Source: Ructibacterium sp965146665 (lineage in GTDB: Bacteria > Bacillota > Clostridia > Monoglobales > Monoglobaceae). From it: DNA of 64,000 nt. Below are positions 1-8,723 of the stretch, piece by piece (within the stretch, counting starts at the first letter, position 1; every line of letters starts with the position of its first letter). The position numbers and the translations under genes are program-made. Location of the stretch: assembly GCA_965146665.1 (NCBI GenBank), contig CBCTHE010000004.1, forward strand, positions 124,001-188,000, in the 5' to 3' direction. The notes under the pieces are model-generated. The model had not been told where the DNA came from and searched no databases. It was given only the letters and a program-made list of their open reading frames with translations.

Positions 1-702
1 GCCATAGCCCGGCGCTTGTCCGTTGACACGGTACATCCAGCCGGACAGTCCGCCGCAGTCAAATTCATAGAGGTTTCCAATCCCCTCAATATAAGCCGAC
101 TGATAGCCGGGCGTATTGACAAATTCCATATGAATCCGGCTCTTCTTCATCTCCCGCTGAAGAACATGAAAAACAGACTCCCCTTCATAAAAGACCACCT
201 CGGTTTCCGGAAACAGAACGCCGTCCGACGGGACAAGGCTCCTTTTTTCCTCCTTCAGCCGTTCCAGCTTCGCAAGCAGGGTATCGCACCGCACTGATAA
301 AACACAGGTGCGCTCCTCCTCTTCCTGCTCCTTTGATGCTTCGGACGCCTCTGTATCCGCCGGTTTCTGCCCGGACGTCTCCGGGGTCTCCGTCGCATCC
401 GGCAGAGGCGCGGCCGAGACCGCCGGAACGCCGTCTGGCTCCGCCGCGGGAGTTTCCGCAGGTTCAGCCTCCGGCACGGCCGCGGGCTCCCAGTCCGGCG
501 CGGCAGACGGAGGCGCCTCTGTTTCGCGCCCGCGCGCTTTGGTTTCGGATTTTTTCCCCTCCTCTTTTTTGGTGTAGGAGGAAACCCGGCTTTCGCAAGC
601 GGGCGCTCCGGCATTCCGGTCCCGCCAAGCCTCTGCCGTAAAAACGGCGCCAAGCACTGCCAGAATCACCGCGCCCGCTATAATAATACTTTTTTTTCTC
701 AT
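1..702 (-). CDS. Secreted DUF4430 (transcobalamin C-terminal-like) protein, partial
   Basis: The gene runs off the left edge; 234 codons are present. The start is ATG at 702, with AGGAG seven bases upstream. Residues 1-22 are a signal peptide or membrane anchor (MRKK plus a hydrophobic run). About residues 45-125 are a low-complexity Pro/Ala/Glu/Thr linker. The rest matches DUF4430, the fold shared with the C-terminal beta domain of transcobalamin and intrinsic factor: an FxxETEVVFYEGESVF stretch, an aromatic-rich IEGIGNLYEFDCGGLSGWMY segment and a VNG..PGYG ending. It starts 8 nt after the stop of the SLH barrel gene, so the two are almost certainly co-transcribed. Likely role: a surface small-ligand-binding partner of the barrel protein. 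The ligand is unknown; cobalamin is only a family analogy. Confidence 0.8.
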   Translation of the reverse strand, partial: MRKKSIIIAGAVILAVLGAVFTAEAWRDRNAGAPACESRVSSYTKKEEGKKSETKARGRETEAPPSAAPDWEPAAVPEAEPAETPAAEPDGVPAVSAAPLPDATETPETSGQKPADTEASEASKEQEEEERTCVLSVRCDTLLAKLERLKEEKRSLVPSDGVLFPETEVVFYEGESVFHVLQREMKKSRIHMEFVNTPGYQSAYIEGIGNLYEFDCGGLSGWMYRVNGQAPGYG

Positions 703-710
703 ATGCACTC

Positions 711-2300
711 CTATATCAATTTTGCCAGAGACAGCAGGGAATAGAACATCTCCGCCGCCTCAGACCGTTTGATGGCCTCTGTCGGACGGATCTCCAGCTC
801 ATCCTGTGGGAGAATCCCCCTGCCATAGCAAAAACCCAGTCCTTCCATCGCCCAGCCGGCGCACATCCGGTAGTCCTGGAACTGCGCCAAGATGTTTTGG
901 GCTGCCTTTTCGTCCATGGCGGTATTCATTCCGCAAAGTCCAGCGGCACGGGCTGCCATGACAGCCGCCTCCTCCCGGGTGATGGTTCCGCCGGGATTAA
1001 AACGTCCGTCGCCGACACCGCGTATCATTCCATATGCCGCGGCGGTTCCCGCGGCGGCATAGAACCAGTCCCCGGGGGTGACATCTGTAAACGACGGTGC
1101 GGATTTCGGTTCGAGGCCAAGCGCGCGGACTGCAATGGCCGAAAATTCCGCCCGGGACATGGGAAGCTCCGGCGCAAAACGCCGCTCGTCCTGCCCGTTC
1201 ACGATCCCCCGGGCCGCCAGCGCTTCTATGGCCTGCGCAGCCGGATGTCCCGCAATATCCGCAAAGGTTTTTCCCGGCTCAGTCACCGGAACCGGCTTTA
1301 CCCCTTCCGCCATTGCCGGGCCCGGGACTTCCGTATTCCTTGCCGTCACATCGGACATGTCATAAAAGGCTGCGCCGCCGCGCTGGCGGCGGACCATGGC
1401 CGTCAGCGCGCATACCGCCTGTTCCGTGGTCATGATCTCGCTCTCTCCTTCTCGGGTATGGGCAAAACCGCCGTCCTCCCGCTGGAACGAGAGCAGGTGG
1501 GAGACCAGAGATCCATCCTCCTTGACAAAAGCCGGATCATCAACGGGGATTCCGTATTCAGACAGAGCCAGAATAACCTGCGCTGTACTTTCCGGATTCA
1601 CAATCCCCCAGTTTTCAAAGCCTCCGTCCGCTCCCTGATGGACCGACAGCCATTGAACCGCCCGTTCTGCGGCCGCGGAGACGACGTCCCGGTCCCGATA
1701 GGCCGCAAGCGCCTGCACCGCCATCGCGGTGACATCCGGATCACCTGTTTCGGTCAGGGAAAAGCTCCCGTCCGGAAGCTGTTCTGACAAAAGGCTGTTC
1801 AGATACGCCTCCCGAATCTCCTCAGAGGCTTCCCGATACGCCTCCCGGCCGCTCCAGGCCAAAAGGGCAAAGATCAATCCGTTCACGCCCTGGTTTCCGG
1901 TCTTTTCCATATCATACAGCGGCGCCAGAAGGTCATAGTCCCCGATACGCCGCGCATCATATCCCAGCGCGGTCACAGCAAGCGCCGCACGGGCATATTC
2001 GGAGTATTTCACGCTGCTCAAAACACCGCCGCCGCTGTCCAGCTTATCCCGCAGGTTCCGTATATAGGCGTTCATCTGTTTCTCCCCGCCAGCCTGAAGC
2101 CGGGCCAGCGCCAGCACGGTCCACTCTCCGCCCACATCCGCCGACACAGGCGCGGGGACAGCGGTGAGCAAATAGGCCGCGCCCCTGGCCGCCGCAGCTT
2201 CGATTTTCATTTCCTCCGCCGGCTGTGCCGCCGCGGCCGGAACCGCCGCAGAAAGAATCATCACGCACAGCAGGACAGACAGGTATCTTCCAGCCTTCAT
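711..2300 (-). CDS. Surface alpha/alpha-barrel (prenyltransferase/squalene-cyclase-type repeat) protein with SLH domains
   Basis: The protein has 529 aa. I chose ATG 2300 because GGAGGG precedes it and a signal peptide follows (MKAGRYLSVLLCVMILSAAV...AAA). Residues about 35-330 hold toroid repeats with QW-like motifs (LPDGSF, QGADGGF, QREDGGF). Family enzymes with this fold include cyclases and prenyltransferases, but no catalytic DxDD motif is evident, so a binding role is more likely. Residues about 365-485 carry two SLH units (FADIAGHPAAQAIEALAARGIV; FTDVTPGDWFYAAAGTAAAYGMI) for anchoring to secondary cell-wall polymers, with a possible degenerate third at the C-terminus. It is followed by the DUF4430 gene. 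Barrel plus DUF4430 reproduces the two-domain layout of animal transcobalamin as two polypeptides. Confidence 0.85.
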   Translation of the reverse strand: MKAGRYLSVLLCVMILSAAVPAAAAQPAEEMKIEAAAARGAAYLLTAVPAPVSADVGGEWTVLALARLQAGGEKQMNAYIRNLRDKLDSGGGVLSSVKYSEYARAALAVTALGYDARRIGDYDLLAPLYDMEKTGNQGVNGLIFALLAWSGREAYREASEEIREAYLNSLLSEQLPDGSFSLTETGDPDVTAMAVQALAAYRDRDVVSAAAERAVQWLSVHQGADGGFENWGIVNPESTAQVILALSEYGIPVDDPAFVKEDGSLVSHLLSFQREDGGFAHTREGESEIMTTEQAVCALTAMVRRQRGGAAFYDMSDVTARNTEVPGPAMAEGVKPVPVTEPGKTFADIAGHPAAQAIEALAARGIVNGQDERRFAPELPMSRAEFSAIAVRALGLEPKSAPSFTDVTPGDWFYAAAGTAAAYGMIRGVGDGRFNPGGTITREEAAVMAARAAGLCGMNTAMDEKAAQNILAQFQDYRMCAGWAMEGLGFCYGRGILPQDELEIRPTEAIKRSEAAEMFYSLLSLAKLI

Positions 2301-2328
2301 ATGTTTCCCTCCATCCATCACTTTCTGC

Positions 2329-2357
2329 ATCATATCACAGCCGCCTGGCCTTGTCAA
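2329..2357 (-). promoter_or_regulatory. Sigma-A promoter for the barrel/DUF4430 operon
   Basis: On the minus strand, TTGACA (2352-2357) is separated by 17 bp from TATGAT (2329-2334). The -35 overlaps the stop codon of the LysR gene, so the surface pair can be transcribed independently of the regulator. Confidence 0.6.
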
Positions 2358-3271
2358 CTTTCAAGGCGGCCATTCTGCGCCTCCCCAGGTTCCGCGCCGC
2401 TTTCCCTGCACATACGGATGAAATCCCTGGCTGGCTCGGTCAGAAATTTATCCTTGTGGTAAACCGCCTGAAACTTTCTCGCAAACTCCATTCCGCGCAC
2501 CCGGAGCGGTATCACCAGTCCCTGCCGCAGCGGTTCCCGCACCATGCTTTCCGACAGCACGGCAACGCCCAGCCCATTGGCCGCCGCATGGATCAGAGCG
2601 GTACTGCTGATGCTCTCCCAGACAGGCGCAATCGGGAAACCCGCGGCCTCCATGGTGTGTTCAAAGGTCTCCCGCGTGCCGCTTCCCCGCTCGCGCAGGA
2701 GAAATTTTTGCCGTGCCAGCTCTTCCGGCGCAAGGAGCTGACGGGGCTGAAACCCGCGGTCCGGCGCACAGATCAGCACCAGTCTGTCCGTCTGATATTC
2801 CACGCTTGTTAGATTGGCCTCGTGCACGGTTCCCTCAATGAGGGCAAAATCCAGCTCATTCTCCATGAGCATCCGCTCCATCCGCTCTGAGCGGTCCACG
2901 CTGGCGTGCACGGTCAGCTCCGGATACCGGGAAGAAAATTTATGTACATATTCCGGCAGGAGCTGGGAGCCGATGGTCACGCTTGCACCGATCCGCAGAA
3001 TGCCCATGGATCCCCAGTCCCGGATCCCCTTCTCCATATCATCAAAGAGTGCGCTGATATGTCCGGCATAACTCCGAAACATCTTCCCCGCCTCTGTCAG
3101 ATACAGCCTGTGCGAGATCCGGTCAAAGAACCGGACGCCGTAATAGTGCTCCAGCTCAGAGATTGCAAAGCTGACCGCGGGCTGGGCAATAAAGAGCTTT
3201 TCCGCAGACTTTGTCAAATTGTTTCCATTCTCGCAAACCGTCAAAAATATTTTAATGTGCCTTAGTGTCAT
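2354..3271 (-). CDS. LysR-family transcriptional regulator (YeiE-like by context)
   Basis: The protein has 305 aa. Start ATG 3271 is preceded by GAGAGGG seven bases away and begins the usual MTLRHIKIFLTVCENGNNLTKSAEKLFIAQPAVSFAISELE LysR helix-turn-helix (residues 1-60). A LysR substrate-binding domain (about 90-295) follows. It is divergent from a YeiH/UPF0324 family transporter, the same arrangement as yeiE-yeiH in enterobacteria, where YeiE is linked to sulfite stress. A 12-bp inverted repeat lies between the two genes. I infer it controls the transporter and possibly itself; the effector cannot be read from sequence. The downstream barrel gene has its own promoter, so control of that pair is uncertain. 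Confidence 0.88.
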   Translation of the reverse strand: MTLRHIKIFLTVCENGNNLTKSAEKLFIAQPAVSFAISELEHYYGVRFFDRISHRLYLTEAGKMFRSYAGHISALFDDMEKGIRDWGSMGILRIGASVTIGSQLLPEYVHKFSSRYPELTVHASVDRSERMERMLMENELDFALIEGTVHEANLTSVEYQTDRLVLICAPDRGFQPRQLLAPEELARQKFLLRERGSGTRETFEHTMEAAGFPIAPVWESISSTALIHAAANGLGVAVLSESMVREPLRQGLVIPLRVRGMEFARKFQAVYHKDKFLTEPARDFIRMCRESGAEPGEAQNGRLES

Positions 3272-3296
3272 TTTAATTCCCTCTCGCAAAATAAAT

Positions 3297-3343
3297 ATAA
3301 GAAAAATATTATAATAATAATAAAATTATACTATTTTTCTTAT
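3297..3343. promoter_or_regulatory. 12-bp inverted repeat, candidate LysR operator
   Basis: ATAAGAAAAATA (3297-3308) is repeated inverted as TATTTTTCTTAT (3332-3343), with a 23-bp AT-rich spacer. The arms match perfectly. The element lies between the divergent lysR and yeiH genes and ends 14 bp before a TATAAT at 3358-3363 that could serve as the yeiH -10, so the right arm covers its -35 position. LysR proteins bind interrupted dyads of this kind; binding here is inference. Confidence 0.5.
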
Positions 3344-3415
3344 CACATTGCAAGTGCTATAATGTTGAACATTGGGTGAAATATCCTGAACAAGGTGCAT
3401 AAGGAGGAGTTATAC

Positions 3416-4423
3416 ATGAATTTTGTTCAAAAAAACTGGAAAGGGCTTTTGCTCTGTCTCATCATCGCACTGCCGGCATGGTGGCTCGGCAAACTATTTC
3501 CCGTCATCGGCGGACCGGTTTTCGCAATTCTCTTCGGAATGATTCTGGCTTTTGCCCCGAAAAGAGAAAATTTTGCGTCCGGCATCACCTTCACATCCAA
3601 AAAAATTCTGCAATATGCCATCGTCCTGCTGGGATTTGACATGAATCTTTTTCATATTCTGGCGGTTGGACAGCAGTCTCTGCTGATTATACTCTCCACA
3701 ATCTCGACCTCTCTGATCGTTGCATTTCTCATCAGCAAGGCCCTAAAGGTTCCGTCCAAAACCGCGGTTCTGGTCGGTGTCGGTTCTTCCATCTGCGGCG
3801 GCAGTGCAATCGCCGCAACCGCGCCGGTGATCGGTGCAGAAGACGAGGACATTGCCAAATCCATCTCAACGATCTTCCTGTTTAATGTCATTGCAGCCTT
3901 TATTTTCCCGGCTCTGGGCCATCTGATGGGCATGACGGATCAGGGGTTTGGCATGTGGGCCGGCACGGCGGTCAACGACACCTCTTCTGTTGTTGCGGCC
4001 GCGACCTCATGGAGCAGCGCGGCAGGAAATGACACAGCGCTCACACTGGCTACCATCGTGAAACTGACCCGGACCCTTGCGATCATTCCGATCACCTTTA
4101 TTCTGGCGATTTACCGCTCTAAAAAAGAAAAAAATCAGGCCGGATCCAGCTTCCAAATCTCCAAGATTTTCCCCTGGTTTGTGCTCTTCTTCCTGCTGGC
4201 CGCCGTGATCAGCACCGTTCTGAACCTCCCTGCCGCTGTGTCCAAACCCGTTGTTGGCCTCGGAAAGTTCATGATCACCATGGCCATGGCCGCGATCGGC
4301 CTCAATACAAACATTGTTCATTTGATTAAAAACGGCGGCAAACCGATTTTGCTGGGGCTGTGCTGCTGGATTGCAGTTGCGGGCGTATCCATCGTAATAC
4401 AGCAGGTTTTGCAGCTCTGGTAG
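3416..4423 (+). CDS. YeiH/UPF0324 family putative sulfate exporter
   Basis: The protein has 335 aa. ATG 3416 follows AAGGAGGAG and gives MNFVQKNWKGLLLCLIIALPAWWLG. About ten hydrophobic segments span the protein. The family signature region GVGSSICGGSAIAATAPVIGAEDEDIAKSI is present, as is the AGTAVNDTSSVVAAATSW segment typical of PF03601. The family is annotated as putative sulfate exporters, but its substrate is not firmly established. The gene is transcribed alone, away from its LysR neighbour, and ends at a strong hairpin terminator. An intact reading frame and family-typical length suggest it is functional. Confidence 0.88.
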   Translation: MNFVQKNWKGLLLCLIIALPAWWLGKLFPVIGGPVFAILFGMILAFAPKRENFASGITFTSKKILQYAIVLLGFDMNLFHILAVGQQSLLIILSTISTSLIVAFLISKALKVPSKTAVLVGVGSSICGGSAIAATAPVIGAEDEDIAKSISTIFLFNVIAAFIFPALGHLMGMTDQGFGMWAGTAVNDTSSVVAAATSWSSAAGNDTALTLATIVKLTRTLAIIPITFILAIYRSKKEKNQAGSSFQISKIFPWFVLFFLLAAVISTVLNLPAAVSKPVVGLGKFMITMAMAAIGLNTNIVHLIKNGGKPILLGLCCWIAVAGVSIVIQQVLQLW

Positions 4424-4466
4424 TCTGATACACAGCGCGGTTCTCCCACCGGCAATGCCGGTATAG

Positions 4467-4497
4467 AAAAAGACTGCTCCGCTGGAGCAGTCTTTTT
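4467..4497. terminator. Bidirectional intrinsic terminator
   Basis: GACTGCTCC/GGAGCAGTC stem with a GCT loop, extended by A5 on one side and T6 on the other. It sits between the convergent yeiH-like and AGCS genes and can serve both. Confidence 0.85.
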
Positions 4498-4522
4498 TGA
4501 TTTACCAATGATTAAATAAGGC

Positions 4523-5959
4523 TCATACCTCCCATTTTCTGGCGTGGGACTCGTCCCAGATCTCCGGATCGCCCACCCCTGTGTCCAGAGCACGAAAAAC
4601 CGGATTTCTCCCCGCTTTCTTCTGCGCAGAATAATCCCGGAGCGCGGTCAGCGCCCGGTTCCCCAGAAGCAGGATCACCACCAGATTCAAAATGGCCATG
4701 AGTCCCATGAGAATATCCGCCAGGCTCCAAACTGTGCCGAAGTCCAGAAGCGCGCCGCAGAAAATCGCCGCCACACAGGTCAGCCGAAAGATCAAAAGCC
4801 CGGTTTTTGAGTCCCGTATAAATTTAAAGTTGGATTCTGTATAGTAGTAATTCCCAACCAGAGAGCTGAATGCAAACAAAAAGATGGAAATGGTAATGAA
4901 CAGGGGACCAAAAGAGCCCACCTGATTCCGAACCGCGGCCTGTACAAAGTCCATTCCCTGTAAATCCGCACTGATGGGCACGCCGGACAGCAAAAGCATG
5001 AAGGCGGTTGTGGAACAGATCAGAATGGTGTCAATGAACACGGAGAGCATCTGCACCAGCCCCTGCTTAACCGGATGGGAAACCTCGGCGGCCGCGGCCG
5101 CGTTGGGCGCGGAGCCCATCCCCGCCTCGTTGGAATAGAGGCCGCGCTTGATTCCATACATGACACAGGAACCGGTGAATCCTCCGGAAATGGCCTTCCA
5201 GTCAAAGGCCTGGGCAAAGATCTGTTCAAACATGGCGGGCACGGCTGTGATATTCTTGCAGGTAATAAACAGACCGAGCGCAATATAGACGGCCGCCATG
5301 ACAGGAACGATTCCAGACACAATATGGCTGATTCGCTGGACGCCGCCGAAAATAACCAGTCCGGTCAAAAGCGCGAGTCCGCCGCCAACCACATAGGGCC
5401 AGACGGTATTTTGATAATCCGCGATATAATACTGGAGCGCTGATCCGGCATTAAAGGACTGCAGTGCGTTGAAGCCATAAGCAAAGCAGGCGATTAAAAG
5501 GCAGGCGAATACAATCCCCCATTTTCTGCTCCCCAGCGCCTTTTGAATATAGTAAGCAGGGCCGCCCACAAATTCGCCGTCCCGCTTCTGCTTGTACATC
5601 TGTGCAAGCGTGCTTTCAATGAACGCGGACGCCGCGCCGATCAGCGCCAAAAGCCACATCCAGAAGATCGCGCCATAACCGCCGATGGCCGTGCTGGCCG
5701 CCACCGCGGTGGCAACCCCGGCAATGTTTCCGGTCCCCACCCGGCTGGCCGTGGAGATCATCAATGCCTGAAAGGATGAAATATCCTTGCCGTCCCGCTT
5801 CTTTTCGGTCAGTACCCGGATAGCCTCCGGAAACATTCTGAACTGCACCAGTCTGGTTCGGACCGAAAAATAAAGGCCGATGCCCACAAGCAATATAATA
5901 AGAATATAGGTATAGATAAAATCATTCACGTTCCCCAGAAACGTATTGATCAAATTCAA
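4523..5959 (-). CDS. AGCS family sodium:alanine/glycine symporter
   Basis: The protein has 478 aa, full length for the family. The start is TTG at 5959, with GGAGG nine bases upstream; no better ATG is nearby. The AGCS core is clear: STASRVGTGNIAGVATAVA near residue 75 and the EFVGGPAYYIQKALG stretch near residue 130. About eleven membrane helices are visible, and a GLYSNEAGMGSAPNAAAAA motif lies near residue 275. It imports small neutral amino acids with Na+ or H+. It is a single-gene unit convergent with the YeiH-type exporter. Confidence 0.93.
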   Translation of the reverse strand: MNLINTFLGNVNDFIYTYILIILLVGIGLYFSVRTRLVQFRMFPEAIRVLTEKKRDGKDISSFQALMISTASRVGTGNIAGVATAVAASTAIGGYGAIFWMWLLALIGAASAFIESTLAQMYKQKRDGEFVGGPAYYIQKALGSRKWGIVFACLLIACFAYGFNALQSFNAGSALQYYIADYQNTVWPYVVGGGLALLTGLVIFGGVQRISHIVSGIVPVMAAVYIALGLFITCKNITAVPAMFEQIFAQAFDWKAISGGFTGSCVMYGIKRGLYSNEAGMGSAPNAAAAAEVSHPVKQGLVQMLSVFIDTILICSTTAFMLLLSGVPISADLQGMDFVQAAVRNQVGSFGPLFITISIFLFAFSSLVGNYYYTESNFKFIRDSKTGLLIFRLTCVAAIFCGALLDFGTVWSLADILMGLMAILNLVVILLLGNRALTALRDYSAQKKAGRNPVFRALDTGVGDPEIWDESHARKWEV

Positions 5960-6029
5960 CTTGAAACGCCTCCCCCAAATTCGGGATTTTTCTTTAGTAT
6001 ATCCAATCGAATCCGGAATAAACTGCGGC

Positions 6030-6701
6030 TCAGCCGAAGATCTCTCGGGTGCCCTCTCCGTTGCTGCAATAGATCCTGACTCTGTGGATATCCCAGTCCT
6101 CTATGCAAAGCGGTTTAACATACGCGGTGAGCGCCTGCGCCAGACTGTCCGGCTTCAAATTCCGCTCACCCCCCGCATCCAGAATCACACGCAGGCAAAA
6201 CCCCTGCTCCGCCAGACCGGTGATCTCCCAACTCCGCACAAAATCCAGAAGATTGATCTGTTTTTCACCTTTTTTCTTGGTCCTTTTGCTCACCAACACC
6301 TCTGCCTGACCAAAAAAAGCCTGAATCTTTTTCTCTGAGACCATATCCTGTGCCGCAGCCTCCATCCGGTATTCCGCGGCCACAATATCCGCCGCCTTAT
6401 GTACCGGTTCGCCCACGGAAAGCACCTTGATATCCATTGGCAAATTGCAGTTCAGCTTTTCCATGATCTCATCATCCGCCGCAGAATCCTCAAACTGGAT
6501 ATCCACAGTCTCACACTCGCTGGTGACGCCGATGGGAAGAGGCAGGGCAAAGGTCATTTTCTGATGGGGGTTAAACCCCTGAGAATAGACCACCGGAAGC
6601 CCGCTCCGCTGAATTGCGCGGGTAAAACAGCGGAGCAGATCCAGATGGGAGATATACTTGCCCATACCTGTCTTCGAAAAAGTCACGCGCCGTTTACTCA
6701 A
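6030..6701 (-). CDS. TIGR03936 family radical SAM-associated protein (DUF2344)
   Basis: The protein has 223 aa if it starts at TTG 6701, which lies seven bases after GGAGGAGGT and makes it begin SKRRVTFSKTGMGKYISHLDLLRCFTRAIQRSG, the family's standard N-terminus. An upstream ATG at 6752 would give 240 aa but has no good SD. With the TTG start it overlaps the end of the radical SAM gene by 8 bp, implying translational coupling. The LPVVYSQGFNPHQKMTFALPLPIGV segment is characteristic. The family almost always accompanies a TIGR03960 radical SAM protein, sometimes fused. Molecular function is unknown; an RNA-related substrate has been suggested from gene context only. Confidence 0.85.
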   Translation of the reverse strand: MSKRRVTFSKTGMGKYISHLDLLRCFTRAIQRSGLPVVYSQGFNPHQKMTFALPLPIGVTSECETVDIQFEDSAADDEIMEKLNCNLPMDIKVLSVGEPVHKAADIVAAEYRMEAAAQDMVSEKKIQAFFGQAEVLVSKRTKKKGEKQINLLDFVRSWEITGLAEQGFCLRVILDAGGERNLKPDSLAQALTAYVKPLCIEDWDIHRVRIYCSNGEGTREIFG

Positions 6702-8538
6702 AGCAGACACCTCCTCCAAACTGGGCCGCGCCGCAGCCCATACATTTTTCACGGCAGGACGGGGTGGTCACCCCCTGATAGGCCCGTTCGTGCTCCTTGA
6801 TCAGGAATTCCTTGCTCACCCCAATATCCGCATAGTCCCAGGGCAGAATCTCGTCATGGGCCATGCGTCTGCGGGCGTAAAAAGCCGGATCGATGCCATG
6901 GGCCGCAAAGGCCTCCATCCATTTATCATAGTCAAAAAAGTCGGACCAGCCATCAAATTTACAGCCCAGCCGCTGTGCCGTAATCAGCACCTCTCCAAGC
7001 CGGCGGTCGCCTTTTGCAAACACCTCTTCCAGAAAACTCACATCGCTGGAATGCCAGTTATACACGATCTTTTTGTTGGTGATGGAGTGCTTGAGCGCTT
7101 TTGCCTTTTCCTCCATCTCGCTGATTTGATTCTGCGGCTCCCACTGAAAGGGCGTAAAGGGTTTTGGCACAAAAAAGGAGGTGCTCACCGTCACCGATAC
7201 GTTTCTGCCCTTGCGGACCTCCTTGGGGAGCTCATAAAATGCGTCAATGACCTTTTGGGCGAGTTCTCCGATCCCCAGCACGTCCTCCATGGTCTCGGTG
7301 GGCAGCCCCAGCATGAAATACAGCTTGATCCTGTTATAGCCGCCGGTAAATGCAATTTTGGCGGTACGGATCAGATCCTCCTCCAGAACATTTTTGTTGA
7401 TTACGTCCCGAAGCCGCTGTGTACCGGCCTCCGGCGCAAAGGTAAGCCCGCTTTTCTTTACCTTCTGCACCTTTTCCATGAGCTCCATGGAGAAGTTATC
7501 CACCCTAAGGGACGGAAGCGACAGATTGATTTTTTTGTCCACTGTCAGCGCCAAAAGTCCATCCGTCAGCTCAAACAGCCTGGTATAGTCGCTGGTACTG
7601 AGCGAAGACATGGACATCTCCTCATAGCCGGTCGCCTCAATGGCGTTTTCCGCAACGCCCAGCAGGCGGTCCACAGACCGCTCCCGCACCGGACGGTAAA
7701 TATATCCCGCCTGACAGAAGCGGCAGCCGCGGATACATCCTCGGAAAAGCTCCAGCATGATCCGGTCATGCACGGTCTCCATGAACGGGACAATCAGCTT
7801 CTCCGGAATATAGGTATCGTCCATATCCCGGACAATCCGCTTTTTCACCCGCGCAGGAACCCCCGGACGGTTCGGCGCAAAGGATGCAATGGTATTGTCC
7901 TCACCATAGGTCACATCGTAAAAAGAGGGCACATAAATGCCCTGAATCTTCACGATTTCCGCAAGGTATTCCTCCCTGGAACGGCCGCTGTCCCGCCACA
8001 GCCGATACACGTCCATGATTTCACTGTTAACCTCCTCGCCCTCTCCCAGCACAAAAAAGTCCACCAGGTCAGACAGGGGTTCCGCATGATAGGCACAGGG
8101 GCCGCCGCAGTACACAAAGGGATCCTCCCGCTTCCGCTCCGCTGTGCGCAGGGGGACGCCCGCCAGCTCCAGCATGTTCACAATATTGGAATAGCTCATT
8201 TCATATTGAAGCGTGAATGCAATCATGTCAAAATTGCGGACGGGCAGGGCGCTTTCCATGGAGAGCAGAGGAATTCCCTCCCTGCGCAGTTCCTGCTCCA
8301 TATCATCCCACGGGGCAAAAACCCGTTCGCAGACCGTGTCCTCCCGCTCGTTGAGCATATGGTACAGAATTTTCATGCCAAGGTGGGACATGCCAACCTC
8401 GTAGACATCCGGGAAGCAGAACGCCACAGACATCATCCCCGGCTTCCACTCCTTGTGTATGCTGTTAAATTCGTTTCCTATATAGCGCGCGGGCTTTTGA
8501 ACCCGTTTTAAGCACTGCTCTAGCTTTGCTCGATACAT
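6694..8538 (-). CDS. TIGR03960 family B12-binding-like/radical SAM protein
   Basis: The protein has 614 aa. ATG 8538 has GGGAGG six bases upstream. The N-terminal part has a B12-binding-like Rossmann region (SVAFCFPDVYEVGMSHLGMKILYHMLN). The radical SAM domain contains the cluster motif FRGCIRGCRFCQAG (CxxxCxxC) near residue 280, then SLSTSDYTRL and GLPTETMEDV. A C-terminal cysteine cluster (CREKCMGCG) could bind a further Fe-S centre. Its partner DUF2344 gene overlaps the stop. The pair is conserved in anaerobic Bacillota, but the reaction is not established; tRNA or rRNA modification is a guess. Confidence 0.9.
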   Translation of the reverse strand: MYRAKLEQCLKRVQKPARYIGNEFNSIHKEWKPGMMSVAFCFPDVYEVGMSHLGMKILYHMLNEREDTVCERVFAPWDDMEQELRREGIPLLSMESALPVRNFDMIAFTLQYEMSYSNIVNMLELAGVPLRTAERKREDPFVYCGGPCAYHAEPLSDLVDFFVLGEGEEVNSEIMDVYRLWRDSGRSREEYLAEIVKIQGIYVPSFYDVTYGEDNTIASFAPNRPGVPARVKKRIVRDMDDTYIPEKLIVPFMETVHDRIMLELFRGCIRGCRFCQAGYIYRPVRERSVDRLLGVAENAIEATGYEEMSMSSLSTSDYTRLFELTDGLLALTVDKKINLSLPSLRVDNFSMELMEKVQKVKKSGLTFAPEAGTQRLRDVINKNVLEEDLIRTAKIAFTGGYNRIKLYFMLGLPTETMEDVLGIGELAQKVIDAFYELPKEVRKGRNVSVTVSTSFFVPKPFTPFQWEPQNQISEMEEKAKALKHSITNKKIVYNWHSSDVSFLEEVFAKGDRRLGEVLITAQRLGCKFDGWSDFFDYDKWMEAFAAHGIDPAFYARRRMAHDEILPWDYADIGVSKEFLIKEHERAYQGVTTPSCREKCMGCGAAQFGGGVCFE

Positions 8539-8723
8539 GTTTATCCTCCCATGTACTGTATTTCTCAATCTATCCTTTACACCGTTTCTCTCGGACTGCC
8601 GTATTTATGATACACTACTTCGCCAAAACTTGCAAGCATAAACTGGAAGAAAGTCCCGTAAAATGTGTACAAAGGTGTTGTCCGCTCAACTGGACACCGC
8701 CCACTATGAAAGCAGGTGATACC

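Noticed and set aside
6658..8511. 617-codon plus-strand open frame opposite the radical SAM gene
   Set aside because: It is the reverse complement of a well-recognised radical SAM protein, is His/Leu/Arg-rich with no family motifs, and starts inside another gene.
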